This document shows, piece by piece, positions 1 through 9,035 of a stretch of DNA of 64,000 nucleotides. Position 1 is the stretch's first letter, and the number at the start of each line of letters is the position of its first letter. Below the pieces are notes generated by a model. The model ran no database searches. It had not been told where the DNA came from and was given only the letters and a program-made list of their open reading frames with translations. The position numbers and the translations under genes are program-made. Origin of the DNA: Dyella sp. C9 (lineage in GTDB: Bacteria; Pseudomonadota; Gammaproteobacteria; Xanthomonadales; Rhodanobacteraceae); the NCBI RefSeq assembly GCF_003332825.1, contig NZ_QIRF01000018.1, positions 1-64,000 of the forward strand, written 5' to 3'.

Positions 1-50
1 CCCCCCCCCCCCCCCCCCCACCCCCCCCCCCACCCCCCCCCCTTTTTTTT
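1..50. repeat. Interrupted poly-C tract followed by T8
   Basis: The window opens with C19-A-C11-A-C10-T8, then ATAATG. Such a tract is unlike anything else in the window. It could be a real simple-sequence tract next to the antiporter promoter, or a poly-C/poly-G sequencing or assembly artefact at a contig end. The sequence alone cannot decide between these. Confidence 0.8.
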
Positions 51-55
51 ATAAT
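50..55 (+). promoter_or_regulatory. Perfect -10 box (TATAAT) for the antiporter gene
   Basis: TATAAT is formed by the last T of the T8 run and the following ATAAT. No -35 hexamer is possible because the expected position lies in the poly-C tract. A start near 62 would give a leader of about 115 nt before the ATG at 176. Tentative, because the upstream sequence may be artefactual. Confidence 0.35.
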
Positions 56-175
56 GATAGGGCGCCCCCCGATAACTCGCCGCGTAAGGTCGTCGGCAGC
101 GTCTGTTTTGTATAAGAGAGAGCTCTGTGCGTGCATGCTCCGATAGCGTCACCAAGGACGCTCGAAGGATCGTGC

Positions 176-1972
176 ATGGCTGACCTGGGAATGCTGCTGG
201 CATGCATGCTGGGCATCGGCTTTCTGGCGCAGTGGATGGCCTGGCGGGTGCGCCTGCCGGCGATCCTGTTCCTGTTGCTGGCGGGCATCCTGTTGGGCCC
301 CATTGGCGGTGTGCTCGATCCCGATCGCCTGCTGGGGCCGTTGCTGTTCCCGGTGGTGTCGCTGGCGGTGGCGCTGATCCTGTTCGAGGGCAGCCTGACC
401 CTGCGTTTCCACGAGCTGCCGGACATCGGGCGCGCGGTGCGTGGCCTGGTGACCTATGGCGCGGTGATCGCCGTGCTGCTGCTCGGCGTGGCGGCGCATT
501 ACCTGGCGGGCCTGAGCTGGGAGGTGTCGCTGCTGTTCGGCGCGCTGACCTGCGTGACCGGGCCGACGGTGATTGCGCCGATGCTGCGCACGGTGCGTCC
601 CAATGCGCGCGTGGCCAATACGCTGCGCTGGGAAGGCATCGTGATCGATCCGCTCGGCGCCTTGTTCGCCGTGCTGGTGTACGAGGCCATCGTTTCGCAC
701 CAGCAAGGTCACGCCGTCAGCGTGTTCCTCGCCGTGGTGGTCTGCGGCACGCTGATCGGCCTGTTCACCGCCTGGCTGCTCGCGTTCTTCCTGCGTCGGC
801 AGATGATTCCGGAATACCTGCAGAACTACGCCACGCTGGTGGCCGTGCTGTTGGCGTTCTCGCTGTCCAATGCGGCCACCCATGAATCGGGCCTGCTGGC
901 GGTAACGGTGATGGGCATCGCGCTGGGCAACATGCGCGGCGTGCACATCGACGACATCCTTGATTTCAAGGAAAACCTCACCACCCTGCTGGTTTCCAGC
1001 CTTTTCATCCTGCTGGCGGCGCGGCTCAGCTGGCCGCTGCCCGATGGCGTGCTGTGGTCGGGCCTGGCCATCTTCGTCGTGGCGCAACTGGTGGTGCGTC
1101 CGCTCACCGCGGCGATCGCCACGCTGGGCAGCGCACTCAGCTGGCGCGAGCGCACGCTGATCGCCTGGGTGGCGCCACGCGGCATCGTGGCGGCGGCGGT
1201 GTCGGCACTGTTCGCGCTCAAGCTGGAGACGCTGGGTTTGCCGGGTGCGCATCACCTGGTGCCGCTGGTGTTCATCCTGATCATCGGCACGGTGGTATTG
1301 CAAAGCGCCACGGCGCGGCCGCTGGCGCGCTGGCTGAAGGTAGCCGAGCCCGATCCCACCGGCGTGCTCGTGTATGGCGCGGACAACGCGGCACGACAGG
1401 TGGCGCGCGCGCTGATCGATGCCGGCTTCCGGGTGGTGCTTGCCGACGAGCAGTGGCAGGACATCGGCGTCGCGCGCATGGAAGGACTGCCCACGTTCTA
1501 CGGTCACCCCGCCACCGCCTATGCGGAGCGTCACCTGGACCTCACCGGTATGGGTCGTCTGCTGGCGATGTCGGCCAACCGCGAGCGCAATGCGCTGGCC
1601 TGCGTGTACTACCGCCAGGAATTCGGGCGCGGACGCGTGTATCGCCTGCTCAATGAGGATACCCATGACGCGCATGCGCGCACCCAGTGGGGTGGCCATC
1701 TGCTGGCGCCGGCGCTGTTTGCCGAGGACATGACCCATGAGCGTTTGTCCGAGCGCCTGGCGGACGGCTGGACGATCAAGTCCACCCGACTGACCGCGAC
1801 CTTCGACTGGCCGCACTTCATCGAGCAGTACGGCTCGACCACCGTGCTGCTGTTCGGCGTGGAGGAGAAAGGCAGCCTGCGCGTGGCGTCGGAAAAGCGC
1901 GAGCTGGAACCGCGGCCGGGTTGGCTGGTGATCGCGCTGGTGCCGCCGGAACAGCTGCGTCCCCCGGCCTAG
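176..1972 (+). CDS. Cation:proton antiporter (CPA1/NhaP type) with C-terminal RCK-like domain
   Basis: Inner-membrane Na+(K+)/H+ exchanger of 598 aa. About the first 390 residues are a run of hydrophobic segments typical of the Na+/H+ exchanger fold, with a conserved-looking 'GPTVIAPML' stretch and a late 'VAPRGIVAAAVSALFAL' segment seen in CPA1 proteins. The last 200 residues are soluble and begin with 'VLVYGADNAARQVARAL', a Rossmann start like TrkA-N/RCK nucleotide-binding domains, so exchange may be gated by a ligand. An upstream ATG at 131 exists, but GAAGGA lies 7 nt before the ATG at 176, which is therefore preferred. The gene stands alone and converges with aceA. The ion cannot be told from sequence. 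Confidence 0.85.
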   Translation: MADLGMLLACMLGIGFLAQWMAWRVRLPAILFLLLAGILLGPIGGVLDPDRLLGPLLFPVVSLAVALILFEGSLTLRFHELPDIGRAVRGLVTYGAVIAVLLLGVAAHYLAGLSWEVSLLFGALTCVTGPTVIAPMLRTVRPNARVANTLRWEGIVIDPLGALFAVLVYEAIVSHQQGHAVSVFLAVVVCGTLIGLFTAWLLAFFLRRQMIPEYLQNYATLVAVLLAFSLSNAATHESGLLAVTVMGIALGNMRGVHIDDILDFKENLTTLLVSSLFILLAARLSWPLPDGVLWSGLAIFVVAQLVVRPLTAAIATLGSALSWRERTLIAWVAPRGIVAAAVSALFALKLETLGLPGAHHLVPLVFILIIGTVVLQSATARPLARWLKVAEPDPTGVLVYGADNAARQVARALIDAGFRVVLADEQWQDIGVARMEGLPTFYGHPATAYAERHLDLTGMGRLLAMSANRERNALACVYYRQEFGRGRVYRLLNEDTHDAHARTQWGGHLLAPALFAEDMTHERLSERLADGWTIKSTRLTATFDWPHFIEQYGSTTVLLFGVEEKGSLRVASEKRELEPRPGWLVIALVPPEQLRPPA

Positions 1973-1989
1973 CTCTCCCTGCGTAGCGC

Positions 1990-2026
1990 GCGTGGGGAGC
2001 GCTGGACAGGGCCGCGCTCCCCACGC
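1990..2026. terminator. Strong hairpin between convergent genes
   Basis: A perfect 13-bp stem (GCGTGGGGAGCGC at 1990-2002 paired with 2014-2026) with an 11-nt loop lies between the antiporter stop and the aceA stop. There is no U-tract, so it is either a non-canonical bidirectional terminator or an RNA 3'-end stabiliser. Confidence 0.5.
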
Positions 2027-2068
2027 ACGCGCCGGCGTCCCTGCCGGCTCACGCTACGGGATTCACTG

Positions 2069-3373
<1,305 letters not shown>

Positions 3374-3403
3374 GACAGGACTCCGTGACGAGCGTGCTTT
3401 GGT

Positions 3404-3484
3404 GTAGGAGCGCACCCGGTGCGCGACCGGCGCATCGGGGCGGTGCCATTCCTTCCGTGGGTCGCGCACCGGGTGCGCTCCTAC
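3404..3484. repeat. REP-like palindrome (GTAGGAGCGC family) in the aceB-aceA gap
   Basis: Two perfect 25-nt inverted arms (3404-3428 and 3460-3484) beginning GTAGGAGCGCACC are separated by 31 nt. In RNA this would form a long stem in the aceB-aceA intercistronic region. Related copies occur at 6280, 11385, 19841, 21362, 26729, 44578 and 59458. Confidence 0.9.
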
Positions 3485-3500
3485 AGGGAAACGGTGCTTT

Positions 3501-5099
3501 TCAGTCGATCTGGCTATACGCCGCCAGGGTGAGGAAATCGCCGAGTTCATCGGCGTGCGTGAGTTGCTTGAGCAGCGCGGCGGCCTGCGCCGCGCGATGC
3601 GCGTAAGGCCCCTTGCCTTCGATCAGCCGGTGCGTGTGCTTGCTCAGGGCGTGGTCGAACAGGGCGAAGTCGATCGGCGCGTGGTCGGTGAATTCCAGCG
3701 GGCCCAGGTGCAGCCACTGCCAGATCTGCGAGCGCGCGATTTCCGCGGTGGCGGCGTCTTCCATCAGGTGATGGATCGGCACGCAGCCCTGGCCGTCCAG
3801 CCACGAGGCGGTGTAGCGCAGCGCCACTTCCACGTTGTTGTCGAAGCCGGCGCGGGTGATGGTGCCGCTGCACGGGGTGATCAGCTGGTCGCGGCTGACC
3901 TGCACATCGGCGCGCACCACGCTGAGCTGGTTGGGCGAAGGCATGTACTTGTCGAACACTTCCTGCGCCACCGGCACCAGCGCCGGGTGCGCCACCCAGG
4001 TACCGTCGTGGCCGGCCTGCACTTCGCGCAGCTTGTCGGCGCGCACCTTGGCCAGCGCGGCCTCGTTGGCGGCCTCGTCGCCCTTGATCGGGATCTGCGC
4101 GGCCATGCCGCCCATGGCGAAGGCGCCGCGGCGATGGCAGGTCTGGATCAGCAGTTCCGAGTAGGCCTTCAGGAACGGCACGGTCATCTGCACCTGGCCG
4201 CGATCGGGCAGCAGGCGGTCGCGATGGGCGCGGAAGGTCTTCAGGTAGGAAAAGATGTAATCCCAGCGGCCGCAGTTGAGGCCGACCACGCGGCCACGCA
4301 GTGCATGCAGGATTTCGTGCATCTGGAACACCGCCGGCAGCGTCTCGATCAGCACGGTGGCCTTCATGCAGTCCGGCGGCAGGACGAGCGCGGCCTCGGC
4401 GGCGGCCATCACCTCGTCCCACAGCGCCGCCTCTTCCATCGACTGCAGCTTGGGCAGGTAGAAGTACGGGCCGCGGTCACGCGCCTGCAGCTTGCGCGCG
4501 TTGTGGAAGGCGAACAGGCCGAAATCCACCAGCGCGCCGGCCATGGGCTCGTCGTCGACCGTGATGTGGCGTTCGGGCAGGTGCCAGCCACGCGGACGCA
4601 CGATCAGCACGGCCGGGTTGTCGTTGACGCGGTAGTGCTTGCCCTCGGGCGAGGTGTACGCGATCGAGCCGTTCACCGCGTCGCGCAGGTTGATCTGGCC
4701 GTCGACCTGGTTGGCGAAGGTGGGCGCCGAGGAGTCCTCGAAGTCGGCCATGAACACTTTCGCGCCGGAATTGAGCGCGTTGATGATCATCTTGCGCTCG
4801 ACCGGCCCGGTGATCTCCACGCGGCGGTCGCGCAGGGCGGCCGGGATCGGCGCCACGGTCCAGCTCCCTTCGCGGATCGCGGCGGTGTCAGCGCGGAAGT
4901 CCGGCAGCTCGCCGGCGTCGTAACCGGCCTGGCGGGTCTCCCGGGCGGCCAGCAGCGCGAGGCGGCGGCCGTCGAACTGGCGATGCAGGCCGGCCAGGAA
5001 CACCAGCGCGTCGGGGGTGAGGATGGCGTCGTGCTCGGGCCGGGTGCCGACGAGCACCTGGGCCGCGGTGGGAGCGACGCGTTCCTTGGGAACAGCCAT
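3501..5099 (-). CDS. aceB: Malate synthase A
   Basis: Condenses glyoxylate with acetyl-CoA to malate, the second glyoxylate-shunt enzyme. The 532-aa length fits the A-type family. The family signature 'GLNCGRWDYIFS' lies at residues 273-284, and the active-site region 'RPRGWHLPE' is at 168-176. The ATG at 5099 has CGGAGA at proper spacing. It is the first gene of an aceB-aceA unit transcribed away from a LysR gene. The 124-bp divergent gap contains a perfect palindrome (5147-5161) that is a plausible operator. Confidence 0.97.
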   Translation of the reverse strand: MAVPKERVAPTAAQVLVGTRPEHDAILTPDALVFLAGLHRQFDGRRLALLAARETRQAGYDAGELPDFRADTAAIREGSWTVAPIPAALRDRRVEITGPVERKMIINALNSGAKVFMADFEDSSAPTFANQVDGQINLRDAVNGSIAYTSPEGKHYRVNDNPAVLIVRPRGWHLPERHITVDDEPMAGALVDFGLFAFHNARKLQARDRGPYFYLPKLQSMEEAALWDEVMAAAEAALVLPPDCMKATVLIETLPAVFQMHEILHALRGRVVGLNCGRWDYIFSYLKTFRAHRDRLLPDRGQVQMTVPFLKAYSELLIQTCHRRGAFAMGGMAAQIPIKGDEAANEAALAKVRADKLREVQAGHDGTWVAHPALVPVAQEVFDKYMPSPNQLSVVRADVQVSRDQLITPCSGTITRAGFDNNVEVALRYTASWLDGQGCVPIHHLMEDAATAEIARSQIWQWLHLGPLEFTDHAPIDFALFDHALSKHTHRLIEGKGPYAHRAAQAAALLKQLTHADELGDFLTLAAYSQID

Positions 5100-5146
5100 G
5101 ACCGATCTCCGTGATGACGATGGGATGACACTAGGTCACGGAGAAA

Positions 5147-5161
5147 TGCTTTGACAAAGCA
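5147..5161. promoter_or_regulatory. Perfect 15-bp palindrome, candidate LysR operator
   Basis: TGCTTTG-A-CAAAGCA lies in the AT-rich gap between aceB and the divergent LysR gene, 48 bp upstream of the aceB start and 62 bp upstream of the LysR start. It fits the LysR-type dyad rule. It also contains TTGACA on the plus strand, which could be the -35 box of the regulator's own promoter, suggesting autoregulation. No good -10 box at 17 bp is visible. Confidence 0.55.
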
Positions 5162-5223
5162 AATGTTTCAATTTTTCATATTAGCAATCTCAATGAATTA
5201 GATAACTCACTGAGTCTATTGCC

Positions 5224-6264
5224 ATGGCTGAGCCCAAAAAAATGCTGCGGGCGCGGAAAAAATCGCGCACAGGCACCCAGAAACGGCGCAAGGGCGGTGA
5301 TGGCGACAGCGCCGATGCCGGCCGCTTCTACTACAAGGGCAACCGCCAGAAGCAGATGCGGGCGTTCGTCTACACGGTGAAGCTGGGCACGCTGACCCGT
5401 GCCGCCGAGGCCTTGTTCCTGTCTCAGCCCACTGTGAGTCTCCAGCTGCAGGCACTGGAGCGGGAGCTGGGAGTGAACCTGCTGGAACGCCGGCGCCGCC
5501 GCATCAATCTGACCGACGCCGGCGAGGCCCTGTACGAGCTGGCCCGTCCGCTGGTGGAGGGTTGGGAGAACCTCGACCGGGAATTCCAGGCCAAGGTGAA
5601 GGGGCTGCAGGGCGGCCGCCTGACCATCGCGGCGGGCAGCTCCACCATCCAGTACCTGCTGCCGGACCTGGTACGCCGCTATCGCGAGCGTTTCCCCGAG
5701 GTGCAGCTGCAGCTGGCCAATGTCACCGGCAAGGACGGGCTGGCGCTGTTGCGCGCCGACGAGGCGGACTTCGCGGTGGGTTCGATGCTCGACGTGCCCA
5801 ATGACATCGCCTGGGCGCCGGTCTACCACTACGATCCGATGCTGATCATGCCGCTGGACCACCCGCTGGCGAATAACCCCACGGTGACCCTGCAGGACCT
5901 CTCGCCCTATGGCCTGATCCTGCCGCCACAGCGCTTGTCCACCTATCGACTCGTGGACCTGGTGTTCCAGCAGCGCCAGGTGCCGTACCGGGTGGCGATC
6001 GAAGTCGGCGGTTGGGAAGTGATCAAGGAATACGTGGCGATGGGGTTGGGCATTTCCATCGTCACCGGCATCTGCATCACCGAGGCGGACCGTTCGCGTT
6101 TGGCCGTCCGAAACATGAAGCAGTATTTCCCGCAGCGCAGCTATGGCGTGGTGATCCGCAAGGGCAAGTTCCTCAGCGCGGAAGCGAGGGCCTTCGTGGA
6201 CCTGGTGCGGCCGGGGCTGCTGACCCATCGCGATTACGACGAGTCGGGCCACTCCGAACGCTAG
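5224..6264 (+). CDS. LysR-family transcriptional regulator, probably of the glyoxylate shunt
   Basis: 346-aa LTTR. The winged helix-turn-helix runs from about residue 43 to 102 ('LTRAAEALFLSQPTVSLQLQ' is the recognition region) and the rest is a periplasmic-binding-protein-like effector domain. About 40 residues precede the HTH, rich in Lys and Arg (residues 4-25), whereas most LTTRs start within 5 residues of it. The segment just before the HTH ('RFYYKGNRQKQMRAFVYT') looks like part of the fold, so the extension is probably real, although the ATG at 5242 is an alternative start. It is divergent from aceB and shares a gap with a perfect dyad, so control of aceBA is inferred. The effector is unknown. 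Confidence 0.9.
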   Translation: MAEPKKMLRARKKSRTGTQKRRKGGDGDSADAGRFYYKGNRQKQMRAFVYTVKLGTLTRAAEALFLSQPTVSLQLQALERELGVNLLERRRRRINLTDAGEALYELARPLVEGWENLDREFQAKVKGLQGGRLTIAAGSSTIQYLLPDLVRRYRERFPEVQLQLANVTGKDGLALLRADEADFAVGSMLDVPNDIAWAPVYHYDPMLIMPLDHPLANNPTVTLQDLSPYGLILPPQRLSTYRLVDLVFQQRQVPYRVAIEVGGWEVIKEYVAMGLGISIVTGICITEADRSRLAVRNMKQYFPQRSYGVVIRKGKFLSAEARAFVDLVRPGLLTHRDYDESGHSER

Positions 6265-6279
6265 CGTGCCCCGTCCCCT

Positions 6280-6387
6280 GTAGGAGCGCACCCTATGCGC
6301 GACCGCAGCGTTGCGGGATCAGCGAGGTGCAGGGTTGTCGAGGTGCGGAGCCCTCGTGCGCTGGTCGCGCACAGGGTGCGCTCCTAC
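6280..6387. repeat. REP-like palindrome (GTAGGAGCGC family)
   Basis: Imperfect inverted pair beginning GTAGGAGCGCACCC and ending GGGTGCGCTCCTAC, between the convergent LysR and LysE-family genes. The left arm has CTATGCGC where the right arm predicts CTGTGCGC. It sits where a terminator would be expected. Confidence 0.85.
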
Positions 6388-6401
6388 AAGGGGAGTTGCC
6401 C

Positions 6402-7037
6402 TCAGCCCTGTCGCTGCAGCGCCAGTTTCACGCCGAAGCCGAGCAGCACCGTGCCGCACACGCGATCCATCCACTGCCCGAAGCGGGGCCGGGTGGTGAG
6501 CAGGTGGTGGATATGTCCGCCCAGCAGGGCCAGCACCATCGACCAGGTGGTGCCGGTGCCGATGAAGCTCAGGCCCAGCACCAGCAGGCCCAGCTGCGGA
6601 TGCGCCGCCTGCATCGAGACGAACTGCGGCAGGAAGGCCAGGAAGAACAGCGCCACCTTCGGGTTCAAGACATTCGTCAGCATGCCCTGGCGAAACGCCG
6701 CCGCCAGCCCCTTGCCGCGCGTCACCGTGGGCTGGCGCGCACCGCCGCGGGCCAGCAGCATGCGCAGGCCGATCCACACCAGGTACGCCGCGCCCAGGTA
6801 CTTCAACACGCTGAAGGCGACCGCCGAGGTCGTCAGGATCGCCGAGATGCCGAGCACGGCGGCGAGCGTGTGCACGATGCAGCCGGCGTTGATGCCCAGC
6901 GCCGCCGCCACGCCGACGGCGCGTCCTTCGCGGCCGCTGCGGGTGAGGATGTAGAACGTGTCCAGGCCGGGCGTCAGGTTCAACGCGATACAGGCGAGCA
7001 GGAACGCTTCGAAATGCTGGATGCCGAGCGAAGTCAC
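6402..7037 (-). CDS. LysE/RhtB-family amino-acid exporter
   Basis: 211-aa inner-membrane protein with about six hydrophobic segments, the size and layout of LysE/RhtB exporters. Family features include 'NLTPGLDTFYIL' near the N-terminus and the 'LNPKVALFFLAFLPQF' block after a cytoplasmic loop. It probably exports an amino acid or homoserine-lactone-like compound; the substrate cannot be told. It is downstream of the acyltransferase, separated by 91 bp that contain two hairpins (7070-7123). Confidence 0.88.
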   Translation of the reverse strand: MTSLGIQHFEAFLLACIALNLTPGLDTFYILTRSGREGRAVGVAAALGINAGCIVHTLAAVLGISAILTTSAVAFSVLKYLGAAYLVWIGLRMLLARGGARQPTVTRGKGLAAAFRQGMLTNVLNPKVALFFLAFLPQFVSMQAAHPQLGLLVLGLSFIGTGTTWSMVLALLGGHIHHLLTTRPRFGQWMDRVCGTVLLGFGVKLALQRQG

Positions 7038-7069
7038 CGGGATTACCTGATGAGTGACTGCACTCCTTG

Positions 7070-7123
7070 AGAAGTGCAGCCATGGATGGCTGCTTCTTGA
7101 TCTTCGCGGTCATGGATGACCGC
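7070..7123. repeat. Tandem hairpins with CATGGATG cores
   Basis: Two adjacent palindromes: GCAGCCAT-GG-ATGGCTGC (7076-7093, extended by AGAA/TTCT) and GCGGTCAT-GG-ATGACCGC (7106-7123). Both centre on CATGGATG but have different outer stems, as in compensatory variants of one repeat family. They fill the gap between the acyltransferase and the LysE-family gene. Confidence 0.75.
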
Positions 7124-7128
7124 ACAAA

Positions 7129-7719
7129 TCAAGCGTTGCGGTGCTTGCCGCGGTAGGGCGTGAACAGCGCGCGGATCTTCACCATGTCGGCGTCGGGGTC
7201 ATCGCTGGCGTGCACCACCGGCCCGAACGAGAAGGTCTTGGACGGATAATCCAGGAACAGCGTCTGGATCGGCACCTTGGCATCGTGGGCGATGCGCAGG
7301 AAGCCGGACTTCCACGCCTTGACCTTCTTGCGCGTGCCTTCGGGCGTGATGCCGAGCCACATGCGGTCCTTTTCCTCGAAGCGCTTGACCATCTGGTCCA
7401 CCACGTTGAGCGCGGCGCTGCGATTGATGGGGATCATGCCGATCGGGCGCAGGATGAGGCCGAGCGGCCCGTCCAGCACTTCGCGCTTGATCATGATGTT
7501 GATGTCCACGCCCAGGCCGATCTTCATCAGCAGGCCGTAGTAGCCATCCCAGTACGACGAATGCGGCGCGCCGATGATGATCAGCTTGGGCGCGTTCGGC
7601 AGCTGGCCGATGAGCTTCCAGCCGGACAGGCGCAGCAGGCAGCGTGCGAGCCAGGGCCAGAAACGGCTGTTGAGCTTGGGCGCCTCGGGCGGGGCAGGGG
7701 GGAGCATCGGGGTGCTCAT
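7129..7719 (-). CDS. Lysophospholipid acyltransferase-family protein
   Basis: 196-aa member of the PlsC-like acyltransferase family. The HX4D motif is in 'APHSSYWDGY' and the substrate-binding 'PEGTRKK' follows about 70 residues later. There is only one weakly hydrophobic N-terminal stretch, so it is likely a peripheral membrane enzyme that acylates a lysolipid or other glycerol-type acceptor. The start codon overlaps the arfB stop (ATGA at 7719-7716), indicating translational coupling. It is shorter than classic PlsC (about 245 aa), and the acceptor is unknown. Confidence 0.82.
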   Translation of the reverse strand: MSTPMLPPAPPEAPKLNSRFWPWLARCLLRLSGWKLIGQLPNAPKLIIIGAPHSSYWDGYYGLLMKIGLGVDINIMIKREVLDGPLGLILRPIGMIPINRSAALNVVDQMVKRFEEKDRMWLGITPEGTRKKVKAWKSGFLRIAHDAKVPIQTLFLDYPSKTFSFGPVVHASDDPDADMVKIRALFTPYRGKHRNA

Positions 7720-8138
7720 TCACGACTCCAGTCACGCGAACGCGTCTGCTTGATCTTGCCGCGTTGCTGTTTGCCGGCGAGCCGGCGCTCCTGCGAGCCG
7801 CGGGTGGGTTTGGTGGCGATGCGCGCCTTGGGAACGACCAGCGCGCTGCGGATGATTTCGACCAGCCGCTCGCGCGCGTCCTCGCGGTTGCGGCCCTGGT
7901 CGCGGAAGCGGCGCGCCTGGATCACCAGCACGCCGTCATCGGTGAGGCGACGGTCGCGCCGCGCCAGCAGCCGGGCACGCAAGGGTTCGGGCAGGGAAGG
8001 CGACCGCGCCACGTCGAAGCGCAGTTCCACCGCGCTTTCGGTGCGATTGACGTGCTGGCCACCGGGACCGTCGGCACGCAGGAAGCGCTCGGTCAGCTCG
8101 GTCTCGGGCAGGACGATGGATCGGCTGATCGTGAGCAT
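7716..8138 (-). CDS. arfB: Alternative ribosome-rescue factor ArfB (YaeJ), peptidyl-tRNA hydrolase
   Basis: 140-aa release-factor-like protein that frees ribosomes stalled on mRNA without a stop codon by hydrolysing peptidyl-tRNA. The catalytic GGQ is at residues 26-28 ('RADGPGGQHVN'). The C-terminal tail is highly basic ('GKQQRGKIKQTRSRDW') and in this family inserts into the empty mRNA channel. The frame is open further upstream, but that part is a shadow of truC; the ATG at 8138 gives the usual family length. It is followed by the acyltransferase with an ATGA overlap. Confidence 0.93.
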   Translation of the reverse strand: MLTISRSIVLPETELTERFLRADGPGGQHVNRTESAVELRFDVARSPSLPEPLRARLLARRDRRLTDDGVLVIQARRFRDQGRNREDARERLVEIIRSALVVPKARIATKPTRGSQERRLAGKQQRGKIKQTRSRDWSRE

Positions 8139-8187
8139 GAAGCCAAGTTTAACGGGGCCGCATGACGGCCCGCCATGCGGCACCGCA

Positions 8188-8889
8188 TCAGGACGCGGGC
8201 AGCGACCAGCCGAAGCGCGCCAGCAGGGCCTGGTAGGCCGCGTCGAGCGGCGCCTCGATGCGCATCGGCGCGCCGCTGAGCGGATGGGCAAAACGGAGGC
8301 GCCACGCGTGCAACAGCATGCGGTGGCACGAGAAGTACTGCTTGTACAGGCGGTTGTGGTCGCCGCGGCCGTGCTGGCAGTCGCCGATGATCGGATGGTG
8401 GATGTGCGCCATGTGCTTGCGGATCTGGCGGAAGCGGCCGGTATGCGGCTCGGCCAGGACCAGGGCGTAGCGTTGCTGCGGATAACGGCCGAGCGCGATC
8501 GGTACCTCGACCGTGGCCAGCCGCTGGTAGCTGGTGCTGGCCTCGCGGCGCGGACCGGTCTCGCGCGAGCCGGGCAGGGGATAGTCGACCATGCCTTCGT
8601 CGGGCTCGGGCCAGCCGCGCACCACCGCGAGGTACTGCTTGTGCACGTCGCGTCCCATGAACTGCTCACCCAGCGCCGCAGCGATCTCGCTGGAGCGCGC
8701 CACCAGCAGCACGCCACTGGTGGCGCGGTCGAGGCGATGGGCCAGGTAGGTGGTGCCACCCACCTGCTCGCGCAGCAGGTCGATCAGGAACTCCTCCGCG
8801 TTGCCCACCATCTTGGAGCGGTGCACGGCGAGGCCCGCGGGTTTGTTCACCGCGATGAGGGCGTCGTCTTGGTAGAGGATGTCGAGCAT
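8188..8889 (-). CDS. truC: tRNA pseudouridine synthase, TruC-like
   Basis: 233-aa RluA-family enzyme. The catalytic motif HRLDRATSG holds Asp54, and the N-terminal 'DDALIAVNKPAGLAVHRS' is typical. Without an S4 domain and at this length it fits TruC, which modifies U65 of tRNA-Ile and tRNA-Asp, better than RluA/C/D. 'GRFRQIRKHMAHIHHPIIGD' is the conserved second half of the active site. It is 49 bp upstream of arfB on the same strand; a palindromic repeat lies just upstream of its start. Confidence 0.88.
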   Translation of the reverse strand: MLDILYQDDALIAVNKPAGLAVHRSKMVGNAEEFLIDLLREQVGGTTYLAHRLDRATSGVLLVARSSEIAAALGEQFMGRDVHKQYLAVVRGWPEPDEGMVDYPLPGSRETGPRREASTSYQRLATVEVPIALGRYPQQRYALVLAEPHTGRFRQIRKHMAHIHHPIIGDCQHGRGDHNRLYKQYFSCHRMLLHAWRLRFAHPLSGAPMRIEAPLDAAYQALLARFGWSLPAS

Positions 8890-8937
8890 GTCGGGCCAAC
8901 GGCAAAGTGCGAGTGCTTCGCACGTTTCAGGAGCACC

Positions 8938-9025
8938 GTCATTCCGGCGAAGGCCGGAATCCAGCGTCTTTCAATCCTGGCGAATCGTGGAAAAGTCACT
9001 GGATCCCGGCCTTCGCCGGGATGAC
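8938..9025. repeat. GTCATTCCGGCGAA-type inverted repeat
   Basis: GTCATTCCGGCGAAGGCCGG is paired at a distance with a CCGGCCTTCGCCGGGATGAC arm, each arm itself hairpin-forming. A closely related unit lies at 24747-24825. It fills most of the gap between ubiB and truC and is a second intergenic repeat family distinct from the GTAGGAGCGC one. Confidence 0.85.
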
Positions 9026-9035
9026 GGTGAGGTGA

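Noticed and set aside
149..1816. 555-codon minus-strand frame antisense to the antiporter
   Set aside because: Gln/His/Arg-rich shadow without motifs; the plus-strand antiporter has coherent hydrophobic segments.
3374..3550. N-terminal extension of isocitrate lyase
   Set aside because: The extra 59 codons run through a REP palindrome and the end of aceB; the ATG at 3373 has a ribosome site and gives family length.
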